Part shown: positions 52,146 through 60,976 of the stretch, one piece after another | Position numbering within the stretch: the first letter of the stretch is position 1 | How the letters are laid out: each line of letters starts with the position of its first letter | Assembly: GCA_029975055.1 (NCBI GenBank) | Contig: JARKPU010000013.1 | Span: 1 to 64,000 of the forward strand | DNA from: Anaerolinea sp. | GTDB taxonomy: Bacteria; Chloroflexota; Anaerolineae; Anaerolineales; Anaerolineaceae | DNA length: 64,000 nucleotides | Reading direction: 5' to 3' | Position numbers and translations under genes: made by a program | The notes under the pieces: model-generated | The model's input: the letters and a program-made list of their open reading frames with translations, nothing else | What the model was told of the DNA's origin: nothing | The model's database searches: none

Positions 52146-53450
52146 ATGACCGTTCGCCGGGTGCACAACCGAAAAGTTCGCCGCGCCGAAACCTCGCTGG
52201 CCCTCAAGGGCAAGGTGGCAGCATCGGACAGGCATCTTTGGGGAAACACCACCAAGCTCGTGGTGGCCCTCTCGATGTTCGTTGTGCTTGGCTGGCTGCT
52301 GGTGCGCTTCCAGAACATCGTCGGGTTGATCATCTTCTCGGTTGTGCTGGCTTACCTGATCGACCCGGCGGCCAAATGGCTGCGGAAGGTGACGCGCCTT
52401 TCGTGGCGCTGGTCGGTCTCGATCGTTTTCCTCTTGCTGCTCATTGTGTTGATCGGGTTGATCACCCTCGGCGGCCTGGCGATCATCGATCAAGCTCAAA
52501 GCCTAGTCAGGTTCCTCGACCGGGCTTTGAAAGATTTGCCCGCATTCCTGGAAGGTTTGAACTCACACCCGATCCAGATCGGCCCGTTCGAATACCAGCC
52601 GGATTTTTCGGACATCAACGCTGTCGGCCAGTACCTGCTCAGCCTGGTGCAGCCGCTCCTGGGCCAGGCCGGTTCGCTGCTGGGCACCATAGCTTCAGGC
52701 GCGGCGAACTTCTTGGGCCTGTTCTTCTTCACCCTGCTGGTGGCTTATTTCGTTCTGGCCGAATCGGGCGGCGGGAGCCGGCAGATCATCCGCCTGAACA
52801 TTCCAGGATATAACGAAGACCTGAAGCGCTTCAGCACGTATCTTTCGGGCATCTGGAATGCCTTCCTGCGCGGGCAGCTGACCATCATCCTCCTCACCAT
52901 CCTGGTCTATACGGTGCTGCTGGGGGCGATGAACCTGCGTTTCTTCATCGGGCTGGCACTGCTGGCAGGCCTGGCTCGCTTTGTGCCCTATGTGGGTCCG
53001 GCAGTGGCCTGGGCCAGCTATGGGCTGGTGGCCTTCTTCCAGGGCTCGACCCTGTTTGGCCTGGAGCCCATCTGGTACGCCGCGCTGGTCATTGGCGTCG
53101 CATGGATCACCGATTTGATCATGGATAACTTCGTTGCCACCCGCCTGCTTGGCAACGCCTTGAAGATTCACCCGGCTGCCGTGATGGTATCGGCGCTGGT
53201 GGGGGCCAACCTGTTCGGTCTGGTTGGGGTTGTCCTGGCTGCGCCGGTTGTTGCCACGCTCAAACTCGTTTGGAATTACCTGATCAACCGCCTGTTGGAT
53301 ATTGACCCATGGACGAGCATCAGCGCGTCACCTCAGCCGCAACCCAGGCCAATGATGCAGGCTATCCGTCTGTTTATCAAGCGCATCAAGATGCGGATGA
53401 AGAGCTTCCGCCAGCGCTTTCTCGCACCGTCTAAATCTGTCTCGAAATGA
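52146..53450 (+). CDS. AI-2E/PerM family transporter
   Basis: This 434-residue membrane protein has about eight spans and matches the AI-2E exporter (PerM/DUF20) family. Features are the early VALSMFVVLGWLLVRF helices, FVPYVGPAVAWASYG, and the C-terminal NALKIHPAAVMVSALVGANL block. Members include exporters and sodium/proton antiporters; the substrate here is unknown. The N-terminus is a basic cytoplasmic region of about 35 residues and the C-terminus is strongly basic. There is no ribosome site. Ten bases after its stop comes a small gene. Confidence 0.88.
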   Translation: MTVRRVHNRKVRRAETSLALKGKVAASDRHLWGNTTKLVVALSMFVVLGWLLVRFQNIVGLIIFSVVLAYLIDPAAKWLRKVTRLSWRWSVSIVFLLLLIVLIGLITLGGLAIIDQAQSLVRFLDRALKDLPAFLEGLNSHPIQIGPFEYQPDFSDINAVGQYLLSLVQPLLGQAGSLLGTIASGAANFLGLFFFTLLVAYFVLAESGGGSRQIIRLNIPGYNEDLKRFSTYLSGIWNAFLRGQLTIILLTILVYTVLLGAMNLRFFIGLALLAGLARFVPYVGPAVAWASYGLVAFFQGSTLFGLEPIWYAALVIGVAWITDLIMDNFVATRLLGNALKIHPAAVMVSALVGANLFGLVGVVLAAPVVATLKLVWNYLINRLLDIDPWTSISASPQPQPRPMMQAIRLFIKRIKMRMKSFRQRFLAPSKSVSK

Positions 53451-53460
53451 ATGAGGAGGA

Positions 53461-53649
53461 ATGATGCCCACACAGAACGAACCGAAAACCGATACCCTGG
53501 CCGAAACCGACAATTACCTTGCCTGGAAGGCCGATGAACCCGATGGAGAAACCACGTATCACCTGGAGCTGAACAACATCACCCTTCACTTTTTCCAGGA
53601 AGAGTGGGATGAATTCCTCGAGTTGGTGAAGCTGCTGGGCAAAAAGTGA
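53461..53649 (+). CDS. Small acidic protein of unknown function
   Basis: This 62-residue soluble protein is not recognised. The GAGGAGG ribosome site sits immediately before two adjacent ATGs (53461 and 53464). The sequence is acidic, with a strand-like middle (TTYHLELNNITLHFFQ) and a C-terminal amphipathic helix (WDEFLELVKLLGK). It lies 10 bases after the transporter and before a terminator, so it is probably the last gene of that operon. Confidence 0.72.
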   Translation: MMPTQNEPKTDTLAETDNYLAWKADEPDGETTYHLELNNITLHFFQEEWDEFLELVKLLGKK

Positions 53650-53655
53650 AATAGA

Positions 53656-53682
53656 AGAGACCCGTCTGGCTGACGGGTCTCT
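53656..53682 (+). terminator. Intrinsic-type hairpin after the small acidic protein gene
   Basis: An 11-bp stem, 53656-53666 with 53672-53682, has a 5-base loop. The T run is short. Confidence 0.65.
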
Positions 53683-53739
53683 CTGTCGGTGCGGTCCCCT
53701 GACTCCCACACCGAGGGATGAGGGCGTGGTTTGGGTTGC

Positions 53740-53958
53740 TCAACCGGTTGTTAAGTCTGGCAGCTGTTTGGCAGCCGCTTGATTGAGCGGCTTGGTGTGC
53801 CCCGCTGTCAATTCACGCATCAACACCTGCCTGAATTCCTCGATGTTGCTGAAGGTGTATGCGTCGCCGGTGTCGATCGATTTTACCGAGCCGCAAAATG
53901 CCTGGTTCGGCTCTTCGGCAGGAATTACCGTTAAGAGAAAAGATTTCCGTCTGCGCAT
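53740..53958 (-). CDS. Small conserved-looking protein of unknown function
   Basis: This 72-residue protein begins MRRRKSFLLTVIPAEE and has a strand-helix pattern SGNV-like core (GSVKSIDTGDAYTFSNIEEF), then a helix and a Gln/Ala-rich end. Similar small proteins with the pattern SFLLTV..G.V....TG....F..L.E are recalled from Chloroflexota, with no known function. A GAGGAT site lies 8 bases before the ATG. It follows the large regulator on the same strand after about 100 bases. Confidence 0.65.
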   Translation of the reverse strand: MRRRKSFLLTVIPAEEPNQAFCGSVKSIDTGDAYTFSNIEEFRQVLMRELTAGHTKPLNQAAAKQLPDLTTG

Positions 53959-54017
53959 TCAGGTTATCCTCAATACAAAATATAGAGACTGCGACTGACA
54001 GATTACTGACACGAAGA

Positions 54018-54044
54018 AAGCGAGGGATTGCCTCGCTTTTTTTT
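54018..54044. terminator. Intrinsic terminator between the regulator and the small gene
   Basis: 54018-54025 pairs with 54031-54038 (8 bp, 5-base loop), followed by eight T on the + strand. On the minus strand the tail is a weaker TTTCTTC. It lies just after the regulator stop on the minus strand. Confidence 0.75.
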
Positions 54045-54060
54045 ATTTCCATCAGGTGAT

Positions 54061-55992
54061 TTACCGGTTGAGGATGCTCTCGGCCAGTTCGCGCAGGTCT
54101 GGCCTGGGAGGGAGGTTCAGGTCGTTTTTCAAGGTGGCTGCAAGCTGGTTGTAAAGGCGCAGTGCATGCGGCGCCGAACCAAGCTTGAGGTGCGTCTTCA
54201 TGCCGATCAGCACGGCTTCTTCATTCCACGGGTCGAGGCGAAGAGCCTGGTGGACTGACTCGAGTGCATCGGCGAAGCGCTCCTGCTCGAGGTGCAGCGA
54301 TGCGAGCACGACCAGCCCTTCCAGGTGCAGTTCCGCAAGGTGGGTGCGCAGTTCGGTCGTCCAATCGTTGTATTGGTCGATGGGCAGCAGCTCGCCGGCG
54401 TAAAGCTTGAGCGCGTCTTGAATATCATCGGCGCGCGAGGACTGGATGGCCGTGCGCAGAGTCTGCTGGAAGACTTCAAAATCCACTACCGAACCAGGGG
54501 GCAGCTTGAGGGTGATCTGCTCGCCTTCATACGCCAGGTAGCGCGAGGGGAATTTATCGGGCAGATCCGGCTCGAGCAGCCGGCGCAGAGCCGAGGTGGC
54601 CTGGTGGAGCAGGTTGCTGCCGGAGGTGGCGTCATGCTCTGGCCACAATGCTTCGATGATCACATCCTTCGAGGCGGTGCGGTTCGGCTGCAACAACAGG
54701 AAACGGAAAAGCTCACCGGCGCGCCGCCGTTGCCAGCTCTTCTCAGGGATCAAAACCCGGCCTTTCCAGACGGAAAACTGGCCCAGCGTGGCCACCCGCA
54801 GCGCCTGCGGGGGAACCAGGGCAAGCTGTTCCAGCAGGCGCTCCGTCATCCGGCGGGTGAGATCATCTCCGTGGCGGCTCCAATAGGTCGTCAGGTAAAA
54901 GGCGTGTTCTTGCTCGCGCTCCAGAATGAAGGCATAGCCCCCGTCCAGGATAACCCTGGCAGCCTGGTTCCAGGCGGCTGCGGCGGATTGCGACTCACCA
55001 TCGCGTTCCCAGGCGGCGCGCAGAAAAAGCACGCAGGCAAGGTCGTAATCGGCTTGCAGGCGGGTGAAGAGCGCGATGGCGGTTTCCAACTCCTTGAATG
55101 CGCCGTTTGGGTCGCTCGAATCCCAAAGCACCTGGGCCAGTTCGGCCCGCGCGAGGCCTTCGAAATATGCCAGGCCCCCGCGCACGGCCCAGCGCAGGGC
55201 TTCTTCAGCCCACTCGCGCGCCGTGGTGACCTTTTTCGTCAGCCGGTAGAAACGGCTGTGCTCGAGCCGAAGCCAGATATTCAGGTCGGGCAGGTTGGTC
55301 TGCGTGGCAATACGCAGCCCCAGGCGCAGGTATTCACGCGCGCGCTCGAATTCCTCTTCATCAATTGCCAGCCGTGCCCAGAGGTAATAATATGCCCCGG
55401 CGATTCCCGTGGCAGGCTCGATCTCCTTCACCATTTCATACAGGATGTGACGGGCGCGCTGCCGGTCGCCGGTGGTGAGGTATACGTACGTGCGCAGCCA
55501 GGGCCAGCCCCAGTGAGGCTGGCCGCTTTCCTGGTACAGCACATGCGCTTCATCCATGTAGGCCATGGCGAGGTTGAACTTCCCGCGCGCCAGGAGGACG
55601 CTGGCAGCAAGGCCGTTCAATGCGCGGGCCAGGTGGCTGCGGTTAGCGGATTTTCTACAAAGCTCGGTGGCAATGTGAAACTGCTCTTCTGCCTGGAGTA
55701 GATCTCCCAGTTGCGCCGTGCAAGCGGCACACAGCAACAGGGCGTCGATGCGGTCTGTAACCGGCGGATCGAGCTGGAGCGCTTCTTCAGCATAAGCGCG
55801 GGCCAGTTCTGAATAGCCCGCCTGAGCCAGGCGCGCGCCCGAATCGATCAATACTCTCACCAGCTTCGCCGGTTCCTGCCCGCGCGCATGCTCGATGGCA
55901 GATTGTATGGTTTCCAGGACTTCTTGCGAATCCCCCTTGAGTACGCTGGCATCTGCTGAAGGTACCAGGAGCCGATCGATATCAGGCAGCAT
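54061..55992 (-). CDS. TPR protein with C-terminal winged-helix and BTAD domain (SARP-like regulator)
   Basis: This is a 643-residue likely transcription regulator. Residues about 25-390 are helical repeats of the TPR type (SELARAYAEEALQLDP and similar). Residues about 398-495 form an OmpR-like winged helix (QFSVWKGRVLIPEKSWQRRR). Residues about 500-643 are the bacterial transcriptional activation domain (VDFEVFQQTLRTAIQ, LDPWNEEAVL). In Streptomyces SARPs the DNA-binding part is N-terminal; here it is C-terminal with the sensor-like repeats first. No ATPase domain is present. Its target is unknown. It is 71 bases downstream of the fused NuoE-F gene on the same strand. Confidence 0.88.
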   Translation of the reverse strand: MLPDIDRLLVPSADASVLKGDSQEVLETIQSAIEHARGQEPAKLVRVLIDSGARLAQAGYSELARAYAEEALQLDPPVTDRIDALLLCAACTAQLGDLLQAEEQFHIATELCRKSANRSHLARALNGLAASVLLARGKFNLAMAYMDEAHVLYQESGQPHWGWPWLRTYVYLTTGDRQRARHILYEMVKEIEPATGIAGAYYYLWARLAIDEEEFERAREYLRLGLRIATQTNLPDLNIWLRLEHSRFYRLTKKVTTAREWAEEALRWAVRGGLAYFEGLARAELAQVLWDSSDPNGAFKELETAIALFTRLQADYDLACVLFLRAAWERDGESQSAAAAWNQAARVILDGGYAFILEREQEHAFYLTTYWSRHGDDLTRRMTERLLEQLALVPPQALRVATLGQFSVWKGRVLIPEKSWQRRRAGELFRFLLLQPNRTASKDVIIEALWPEHDATSGSNLLHQATSALRRLLEPDLPDKFPSRYLAYEGEQITLKLPPGSVVDFEVFQQTLRTAIQSSRADDIQDALKLYAGELLPIDQYNDWTTELRTHLAELHLEGLVVLASLHLEQERFADALESVHQALRLDPWNEEAVLIGMKTHLKLGSAPHALRLYNQLAATLKNDLNLPPRPDLRELAESILNR

Positions 55993-56063
55993 GAAGGGCT
56001 AAAATGAAGGGGTACTCCTGTTGAGATGTGTTGAAGTAATCATACACCGTTCAACGGTTCAGA

Positions 56064-57794
56064 TCAACCATTGACAGAGAACAATTCTGGCCAGTTCTTG
56101 AGGGCGCTCAACACCGGCACGGCGGCCGTCTGCCCCAGGCCGCAGATCGATTCTGCCGGGGCCGTCCATGAGGTGTCTTCCAGAGCATCCAGGTCGCCTG
56201 AAGCCAGGCGGCCGGTAGCCAGGCGGGTGAGAATCTCTGCCTGGCGGCGTGTGCCCATCTTGCAGGAGGGGCAAATTCCACAGGATTCTTCGGCCAGGAA
56301 GAGCCCCAGCCGCAGCAAGATGCCGCGCAAGTCGCGCGTTTCATCGAAGATGGTGATCACCCCCGATCCAAGCGGTAGGCCGGCGGCGTTCAAATCCTCG
56401 ACCGTTAGCGGTAAATCCAGTTGTTCTTCGGTGCAGAAGGCCCCGGCTGCCCCGCCGATGAGAACGGCCTGCAGCCGCTTCCCGCCCCGCACGCCGCCGG
56501 CCAGATCCATGAGCAGATGGCGGAGGGTGATGCCAAACGGCACTTCGTAGAGGCCCGGCATGGTCACGTCGCCGGAAAGGCAGAATAACTTGGGGCCTGG
56601 AGAAGCAGGTGTGCCAGTCTGCCGGTATGCTTCTGCCCCGGCGCGAAGAATATAAGGCAGGTTGGCAAGCGTTTCCACATTGTGAATCAGGGTGGGTTTA
56701 CCAAACAGACCCTTTTCGGCCGGGTAAGGGGGACGGCGGCGCGGGAGCGTGCGTTTCCCCTCGATCGACTCGAGCAGGGCGGTTTCCTCGCCGGCCAGAT
56801 AGGTTCCAGCCCCGCGGCGAACTTCAACCTCAAAACAGAAACCGCTGCCGAGAATGCTTTCTCCCAGCAACCCGGCATTCTGCGCCTCCTGGACAGCCCG
56901 GAGCATGACATTGTATTGGAACAGATACTCGCCGCGTACGTACACATAGCCCTTGCTCGCGCCGGTTGCATAGGCCGCTATGAGCATCCCTTCGAGGATC
57001 ATGTGCGGCTCGTCTTCGAGCAAGACGCGGTCTTTAAACGCGCCGGGCTCGGCTTCATCGGCATTACAGACCAGATACTTCGGCTGGCCTGACATGCGCG
57101 CCAGGGCTTCCCATTTGAGCGCAGCGGGGTATGCGGCGCCGCCGCGTCCTTGCAAGCCTGAGGCTTTCACCTCGGCGATGACCTGTTCGGGGCTCATCTC
57201 GAGGGCTTTCCGCAGCGCTTTGTATCCACCCGAAGCCTGGTAGAGCGACAACCAGTTGACGCGGTTCTTGCCGCAGTTGGTAGTGAGGATGGAAACTTCA
57301 TTGCGCACGATGCTGCGCGGGTGGCGCAGCTTGCCTGAAACAAGGTCTTCGTAAGAGAGCGAATCGGCCCTGGCGACCGATGTGCCCTGGACGATCATCG
57401 CCGGGGCGTGCTCACAAAGGCCCAGGCACGGAGCATATTCGATGGTCAGCGTGCCCACGGGTTCTCCGGCCTGGCGGTGAATTTCGATGGTCTGGGAGAG
57501 GCGTTTCATCACCGCTTCGGCCCCGGCGTTGGCGCACACCGGGTTATTGCACACGTGGATGACCGTCTTCCCGGCAGGCTCGCGATAGAAAAGGGGGTAG
57601 TAATCCACAACCTCGCGGATGTCTTCGACCGGCACGGCAAGCATTTTGCCGATCTCTGCCACAGCATCCGGTGGGATAAAGCCGTACAGGTCCTGGGCGG
57701 CATGAAGCGCCGGCAGAAGGGCTGCCCTCCCCTGGTGAGAAAGAGAGGTCAGCAGCCTGGTGAGCTCGCTCAGGTCGATGGTGGTATCTGGCAT
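56064..57794 (-). CDS. Fused NuoE-NuoF NADH-oxidising subunit
   Basis: This 576-residue protein has a NuoE-like thioredoxin-fold domain (about 10-150) with 2Fe-2S ligands C82, C87, C123 and C127. It is followed by a NuoF-like domain (about 165-576) with the FMN/NADH region GRGGAA (216-221) and NADEAEPGAFKDR, and 4Fe-4S ligands C505, C508, C511 and C551. All cofactors can be bound. The fusion resembles HoxF of NAD-linked hydrogenase and the beta subunit of soluble formate dehydrogenases. No catalytic partner gene is adjacent, so its complex is unknown. The frame is open far upstream, but the ATG at 57794 has GAAAGGGA before it. Confidence 0.9.
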   Translation of the reverse strand: MPDTTIDLSELTRLLTSLSHQGRAALLPALHAAQDLYGFIPPDAVAEIGKMLAVPVEDIREVVDYYPLFYREPAGKTVIHVCNNPVCANAGAEAVMKRLSQTIEIHRQAGEPVGTLTIEYAPCLGLCEHAPAMIVQGTSVARADSLSYEDLVSGKLRHPRSIVRNEVSILTTNCGKNRVNWLSLYQASGGYKALRKALEMSPEQVIAEVKASGLQGRGGAAYPAALKWEALARMSGQPKYLVCNADEAEPGAFKDRVLLEDEPHMILEGMLIAAYATGASKGYVYVRGEYLFQYNVMLRAVQEAQNAGLLGESILGSGFCFEVEVRRGAGTYLAGEETALLESIEGKRTLPRRRPPYPAEKGLFGKPTLIHNVETLANLPYILRAGAEAYRQTGTPASPGPKLFCLSGDVTMPGLYEVPFGITLRHLLMDLAGGVRGGKRLQAVLIGGAAGAFCTEEQLDLPLTVEDLNAAGLPLGSGVITIFDETRDLRGILLRLGLFLAEESCGICPSCKMGTRRQAEILTRLATGRLASGDLDALEDTSWTAPAESICGLGQTAAVPVLSALKNWPELFSVNG

Positions 57795-57943
57795 GGTGGA
57801 TCCCTTTCTTCCCAATATTATAGCGACTTTCCTGCTCAGCTTGGTCGGAAAAGAGGCACGAAAACCGGCTGCCCGCGCAAGGCCCGGCAGCGATGGCGTC
57901 TTCGGCGCATAAACCGGGGCGGCTCGGGCGGGCGAAAGTCTGG

Positions 57944-57949
57944 TAGAAT
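57944..57949 (+). promoter_or_regulatory. TAGAAT box 8 bases before the NBR1-Ig lipoprotein start
   Basis: TAGAAT at 57944-57949 lies 8 bases before the ATG at 57958, without a ribosome site or an obvious -35. A leaderless mRNA is possible. Confidence 0.4.
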
Positions 57950-57957
57950 CGGGATTG

Positions 57958-59034
57958 ATGAGACAGGTAATGACACTCGGCGGAAAGATCGGTCTGGTTG
58001 CCCTGTTCACGCTTATTGGGCTGGCCGGGTGCAATTTACCGGAATCCACCGGCGCGCAAAGCGCGGTAAAGACTCCGCTCCCTCCGCAGTACGAAACCGT
58101 CTCTGCCATTCTAACGGCCACTTCCTTCGGGAAGATGACCGGGGTGCCCTCCCTCCCGGCTTCCGAATCGGCCACACCTTCCCTCGATGCGACAGCCACC
58201 CCTCAACAGGCAACCACCGGCCCGCTGAAAGCCCCAACCCAGGCGCCCAGCCCCACCCCGACGCGCATCTGCGACCTGGCGCAGGCTGGTGTGCCCATTG
58301 ACGTGACCATTCCGGATGACGCCCGCATGAGCCCGGGTGAGGTCTTCACCAAGACCTGGCGGCTGGTGAACGGCGGCGCCTGCACATGGACGGAGGATTA
58401 TAAGATCGTCTGGTTTTCGGGGGATGATCTCGGTGTGAGGCGCGAGGAGCCGTTTACCCGTGCCGTTCAACCGGGCGAAAGTGTGGACCTCTCGGTCGAT
58501 ATGAAGGCCCCGCAAAAACCGGGTTCCTTCCAGAGCAACTGGAAGCTCAGCAACCCCCAGGGCGGGTTATTTGGCATCGGCCCGGGCGGCGGCGCGCCTT
58601 TTTGGGTGCGCATCCAGGTGGTTGTCCAAGAGACACCCACGCAAACCGTCCAACCGGCCACCCTCACCCCCACTTCCACCGTTGCACAGACGGGCACAGC
58701 CAACCTGACGGCCGGGCAGGGATATGACCTGGACGCTCTGCGCTTGAGCACCGGCCCCGACACCGATTTGAGCCTGGCGCTCGAATCGGAGCAGTTGAAT
58801 CTCGTCCCCGCGAACGGCGCGCTCTTTTCAATTATGGGGAACGCTGCGCCGACTCTCGCCGAGTGCCAGGCGGCGGCGCTTTCGGCCGAAACAATCGCTC
58901 TGGCGGGCGAGCTGAGCGGCCGGTACGTTTGCTTCAAAACCAGCCAGGGGCAGCCGGGCAGCCTTCAATTGGTGCGGGTGGACCCGGCAGGTCTTACGCT
59001 GGACCTGTTGATTATGGTCTGGTCGGTTCCGTAG
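57958..59034 (+). CDS. Lipoprotein with NBR1-type Ig-like domain
   Basis: This 358-residue secreted lipoprotein has a signal peptide ending in the lipobox LAGC. A Ser/Thr/Pro-rich linker follows (about 60-105). A four-tryptophan NBR1-like Ig domain is at about 110-220 (ARMSPGEVFTKTWRLVNGG, then CTWTEDYKIVWFSGD). A second Pro/Thr linker and a C-terminal domain of unknown type with two cysteines end the protein. The NBR1 domain is a beta-sandwich often found in Chloroflexota surface proteins. A TTG one codon upstream is possible. It is divergent from the fused NuoE-F gene. Confidence 0.85.
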   Translation: MRQVMTLGGKIGLVALFTLIGLAGCNLPESTGAQSAVKTPLPPQYETVSAILTATSFGKMTGVPSLPASESATPSLDATATPQQATTGPLKAPTQAPSPTPTRICDLAQAGVPIDVTIPDDARMSPGEVFTKTWRLVNGGACTWTEDYKIVWFSGDDLGVRREEPFTRAVQPGESVDLSVDMKAPQKPGSFQSNWKLSNPQGGLFGIGPGGGAPFWVRIQVVVQETPTQTVQPATLTPTSTVAQTGTANLTAGQGYDLDALRLSTGPDTDLSLALESEQLNLVPANGALFSIMGNAAPTLAECQAAALSAETIALAGELSGRYVCFKTSQGQPGSLQLVRVDPAGLTLDLLIMVWSVP

Positions 59035-59041
59035 CAAGCGG

Positions 59042-59878
59042 ATGGGCACGCTCTACCTCGTCGCGACGCCGATTGGCAACCTGGAGGATATCACCCTGCG
59101 CGCGCTGCGGGTGCTCCGCGAGGTGCGCATCATCGCCGCAGAAGATACGCGCCAGACGGCCAGGCTCCTCCGGCATTACGGCATCACCACCCACGCCATC
59201 AGCTACCACGAATTCAACAAGCTCAGCCGGTTGGATGAAATCCTCGCGCACCTGGCTGAGGGTGATGTGGCGCTGGTTTCGGATGCCGGCACGCCGGGCC
59301 TGAACGACCCAGGCTATGAGTTGGTGAAAGCAGCCCTGGATGCCGGGTATCGAGTCAGTCCGCTGCCGGGGCCCTCGGCCCCGCTGGCAGCGCTGGTCGG
59401 TTCCGGGCTGGCCACCGATGCCTTCCTGTACCAGGGCTACCTGCCGCGCAAAGGGAGCGAGCGCCGCAAGCGCCTGGCGGAGATTGCCAACCTCCCGTAT
59501 ACCCTGGTTTTCCTGGAGGTGCCTCACCGGTTGCTCGATGCGCTGGAGGATCTTCACACAGCCCTGGGCGACCGGCGAGCCGTGGCGGCCCGTGAGTTGA
59601 CCAAGCTGTACGAAGAATTCGTGCGCGGCACGCTGAGCGAATTATGCGCGCACTTCCGGGCCAATCCGCCGCGCGGCGAGTTTTGCCTGGTGGTCGAAGG
59701 CGCCGCGCCGGGCGGGGCCGCCTGGGCAAAAGAGAAGCTCGTTGAAGCCCTGCGCGAACGACTCGCGAGCGGTGAAGAATCGCCCGGCAGCCTGGCGGCC
59801 GAACTGGCGGAGCGATCTGGGTGGCGGAAAAGTGATGTTTACCGCATACTGGTTCACTTGAAAGAGAGTAAAATTTAA
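59042..59878 (+). CDS. rsmI: 16S rRNA (cytidine-1402 2'-O) methyltransferase RsmI
   Basis: This 278-residue SAM enzyme methylates the ribose of C1402 in the decoding centre. Motifs are GTLYLVATPIGNLEDITLRA at the start, EDTRQTARLLRHYG, VSDAGTPGLNDPGYEL, and LPGPSA. It begins 8 bases after the lipoprotein stop, with no clear ribosome site, and is followed 28 bases later by a sugar-phosphate isomerase gene. Confidence 0.95.
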   Translation: MGTLYLVATPIGNLEDITLRALRVLREVRIIAAEDTRQTARLLRHYGITTHAISYHEFNKLSRLDEILAHLAEGDVALVSDAGTPGLNDPGYELVKAALDAGYRVSPLPGPSAPLAALVGSGLATDAFLYQGYLPRKGSERRKRLAEIANLPYTLVFLEVPHRLLDALEDLHTALGDRRAVAARELTKLYEEFVRGTLSELCAHFRANPPRGEFCLVVEGAAPGGAAWAKEKLVEALRERLASGEESPGSLAAELAERSGWRKSDVYRILVHLKESKI

Positions 59879-59905
59879 CCGACATCCCTGAGAGGAGAAC
59901 CTTCG

Positions 59906-60964
59906 ATGAACCTGGACGACCTGTCCTTATTCCGCACCCTCGATACCCAGGATATTCTCGGGCAAATCGATGCCCTGCCGGAGCAATTGTTCAACGCTTA
60001 CCAGCTTGGGCTGAAGCTGCAATTGCCTGCTTACCGGCCGGTTCAGCAGGTGGTGATCTCCGGGATGGGAGGGTCGGCGATCGGCGCCGACCTGGTGGCC
60101 GCGTATGTCAGCGCATCCTGCAAGGTGCCGGTGCTTGTCCACCGCGATTACGGCCTGCCCGCGTTCGCGCACGGGCCGGAAACGCTGGTGATCTGCTCCT
60201 CGCACTCGGGGAATACCGAAGAGACGCTTTCGACCTTTGAGGCCGCGTTGGGGCGCGGCTGCAGCCTTCTGGCCATCAGCACAGGCGGCAGGCTGGCCCA
60301 GCTTGCCCGCCAGAATTACCTGCCGACCTGGGTGTTCGAGCACCGCCACGCTCCGCGCACCGCGGTGGGCTTCTCGTTCGGGCTCATCCTCGCGGCGCTC
60401 TTCCGGCTGGGGCTGGTGCCCGACCCGGCATCCGAGCTGGAAGAAGCCCTCCACGCCATGCGCAATTTGCAGACCAACCTGAAGCAGGAAGTGCCCGCCG
60501 CGCACAACCCGGCCAAGCGCATGGCAGGGCAGCTGGTGGGCCGCTGGATTGCCCTCTTTTCAGCCGATTACATGGCCCCGGTGGCACGGCGCTGGAAGGG
60601 CCAGATGAGCGAACTGGCCAAAGCCTGGGCGCAGTTCGAGTATATCCCCGAGGCCGACCACAACACCCTGGCGGGCACCGAGAACCCCCCTCCGCTGCTG
60701 CAGAATATGATCGCACTGTTCCTGCGCGCACCAGGGATTGACCAGCGGAATTTAAAACGGCTTAATTTAACCCGTGAGATGTTCATGCACCAGGGCATCA
60801 ACACCGATTTTATCGATGCGCGCGGCGAAGGCCCGCTGGCGCACATCTGGACGACGATTTTGTTTGGCGATTACACCGCATTTTACCTTGCCATGGCCTA
60901 CCAGGTTGACCCGACTCCCATCGCGATGCTGGATGCCTTCAAAGCTGAAATGGCGCAAGCCTGA
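59906..60964 (+). CDS. Bifunctional phosphoglucose/phosphomannose isomerase
   Basis: This 352-residue enzyme has two SIS subdomains. The first carries SGMGGSAIGADLVAAY and the substrate loop CSSHSGNTEETLSTF. The C-terminal part matches the PGI/PMI family of archaea and some bacteria, which interconverts glucose-6-P, fructose-6-P and mannose-6-P. The ATG has GAGAGGAGAA upstream. It is followed 12 bases later by tdk. Confidence 0.9.
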   Translation: MNLDDLSLFRTLDTQDILGQIDALPEQLFNAYQLGLKLQLPAYRPVQQVVISGMGGSAIGADLVAAYVSASCKVPVLVHRDYGLPAFAHGPETLVICSSHSGNTEETLSTFEAALGRGCSLLAISTGGRLAQLARQNYLPTWVFEHRHAPRTAVGFSFGLILAALFRLGLVPDPASELEEALHAMRNLQTNLKQEVPAAHNPAKRMAGQLVGRWIALFSADYMAPVARRWKGQMSELAKAWAQFEYIPEADHNTLAGTENPPPLLQNMIALFLRAPGIDQRNLKRLNLTREMFMHQGINTDFIDARGEGPLAHIWTTILFGDYTAFYLAMAYQVDPTPIAMLDAFKAEMAQA

Positions 60965-60976
60965 GGAGTGCCGTCC

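Noticed and set aside
54292..55701. A 469-codon open frame on the + strand opposite the TPR-BTAD regulator
   Set aside because: It is antisense to a recognisable gene and has no domain.
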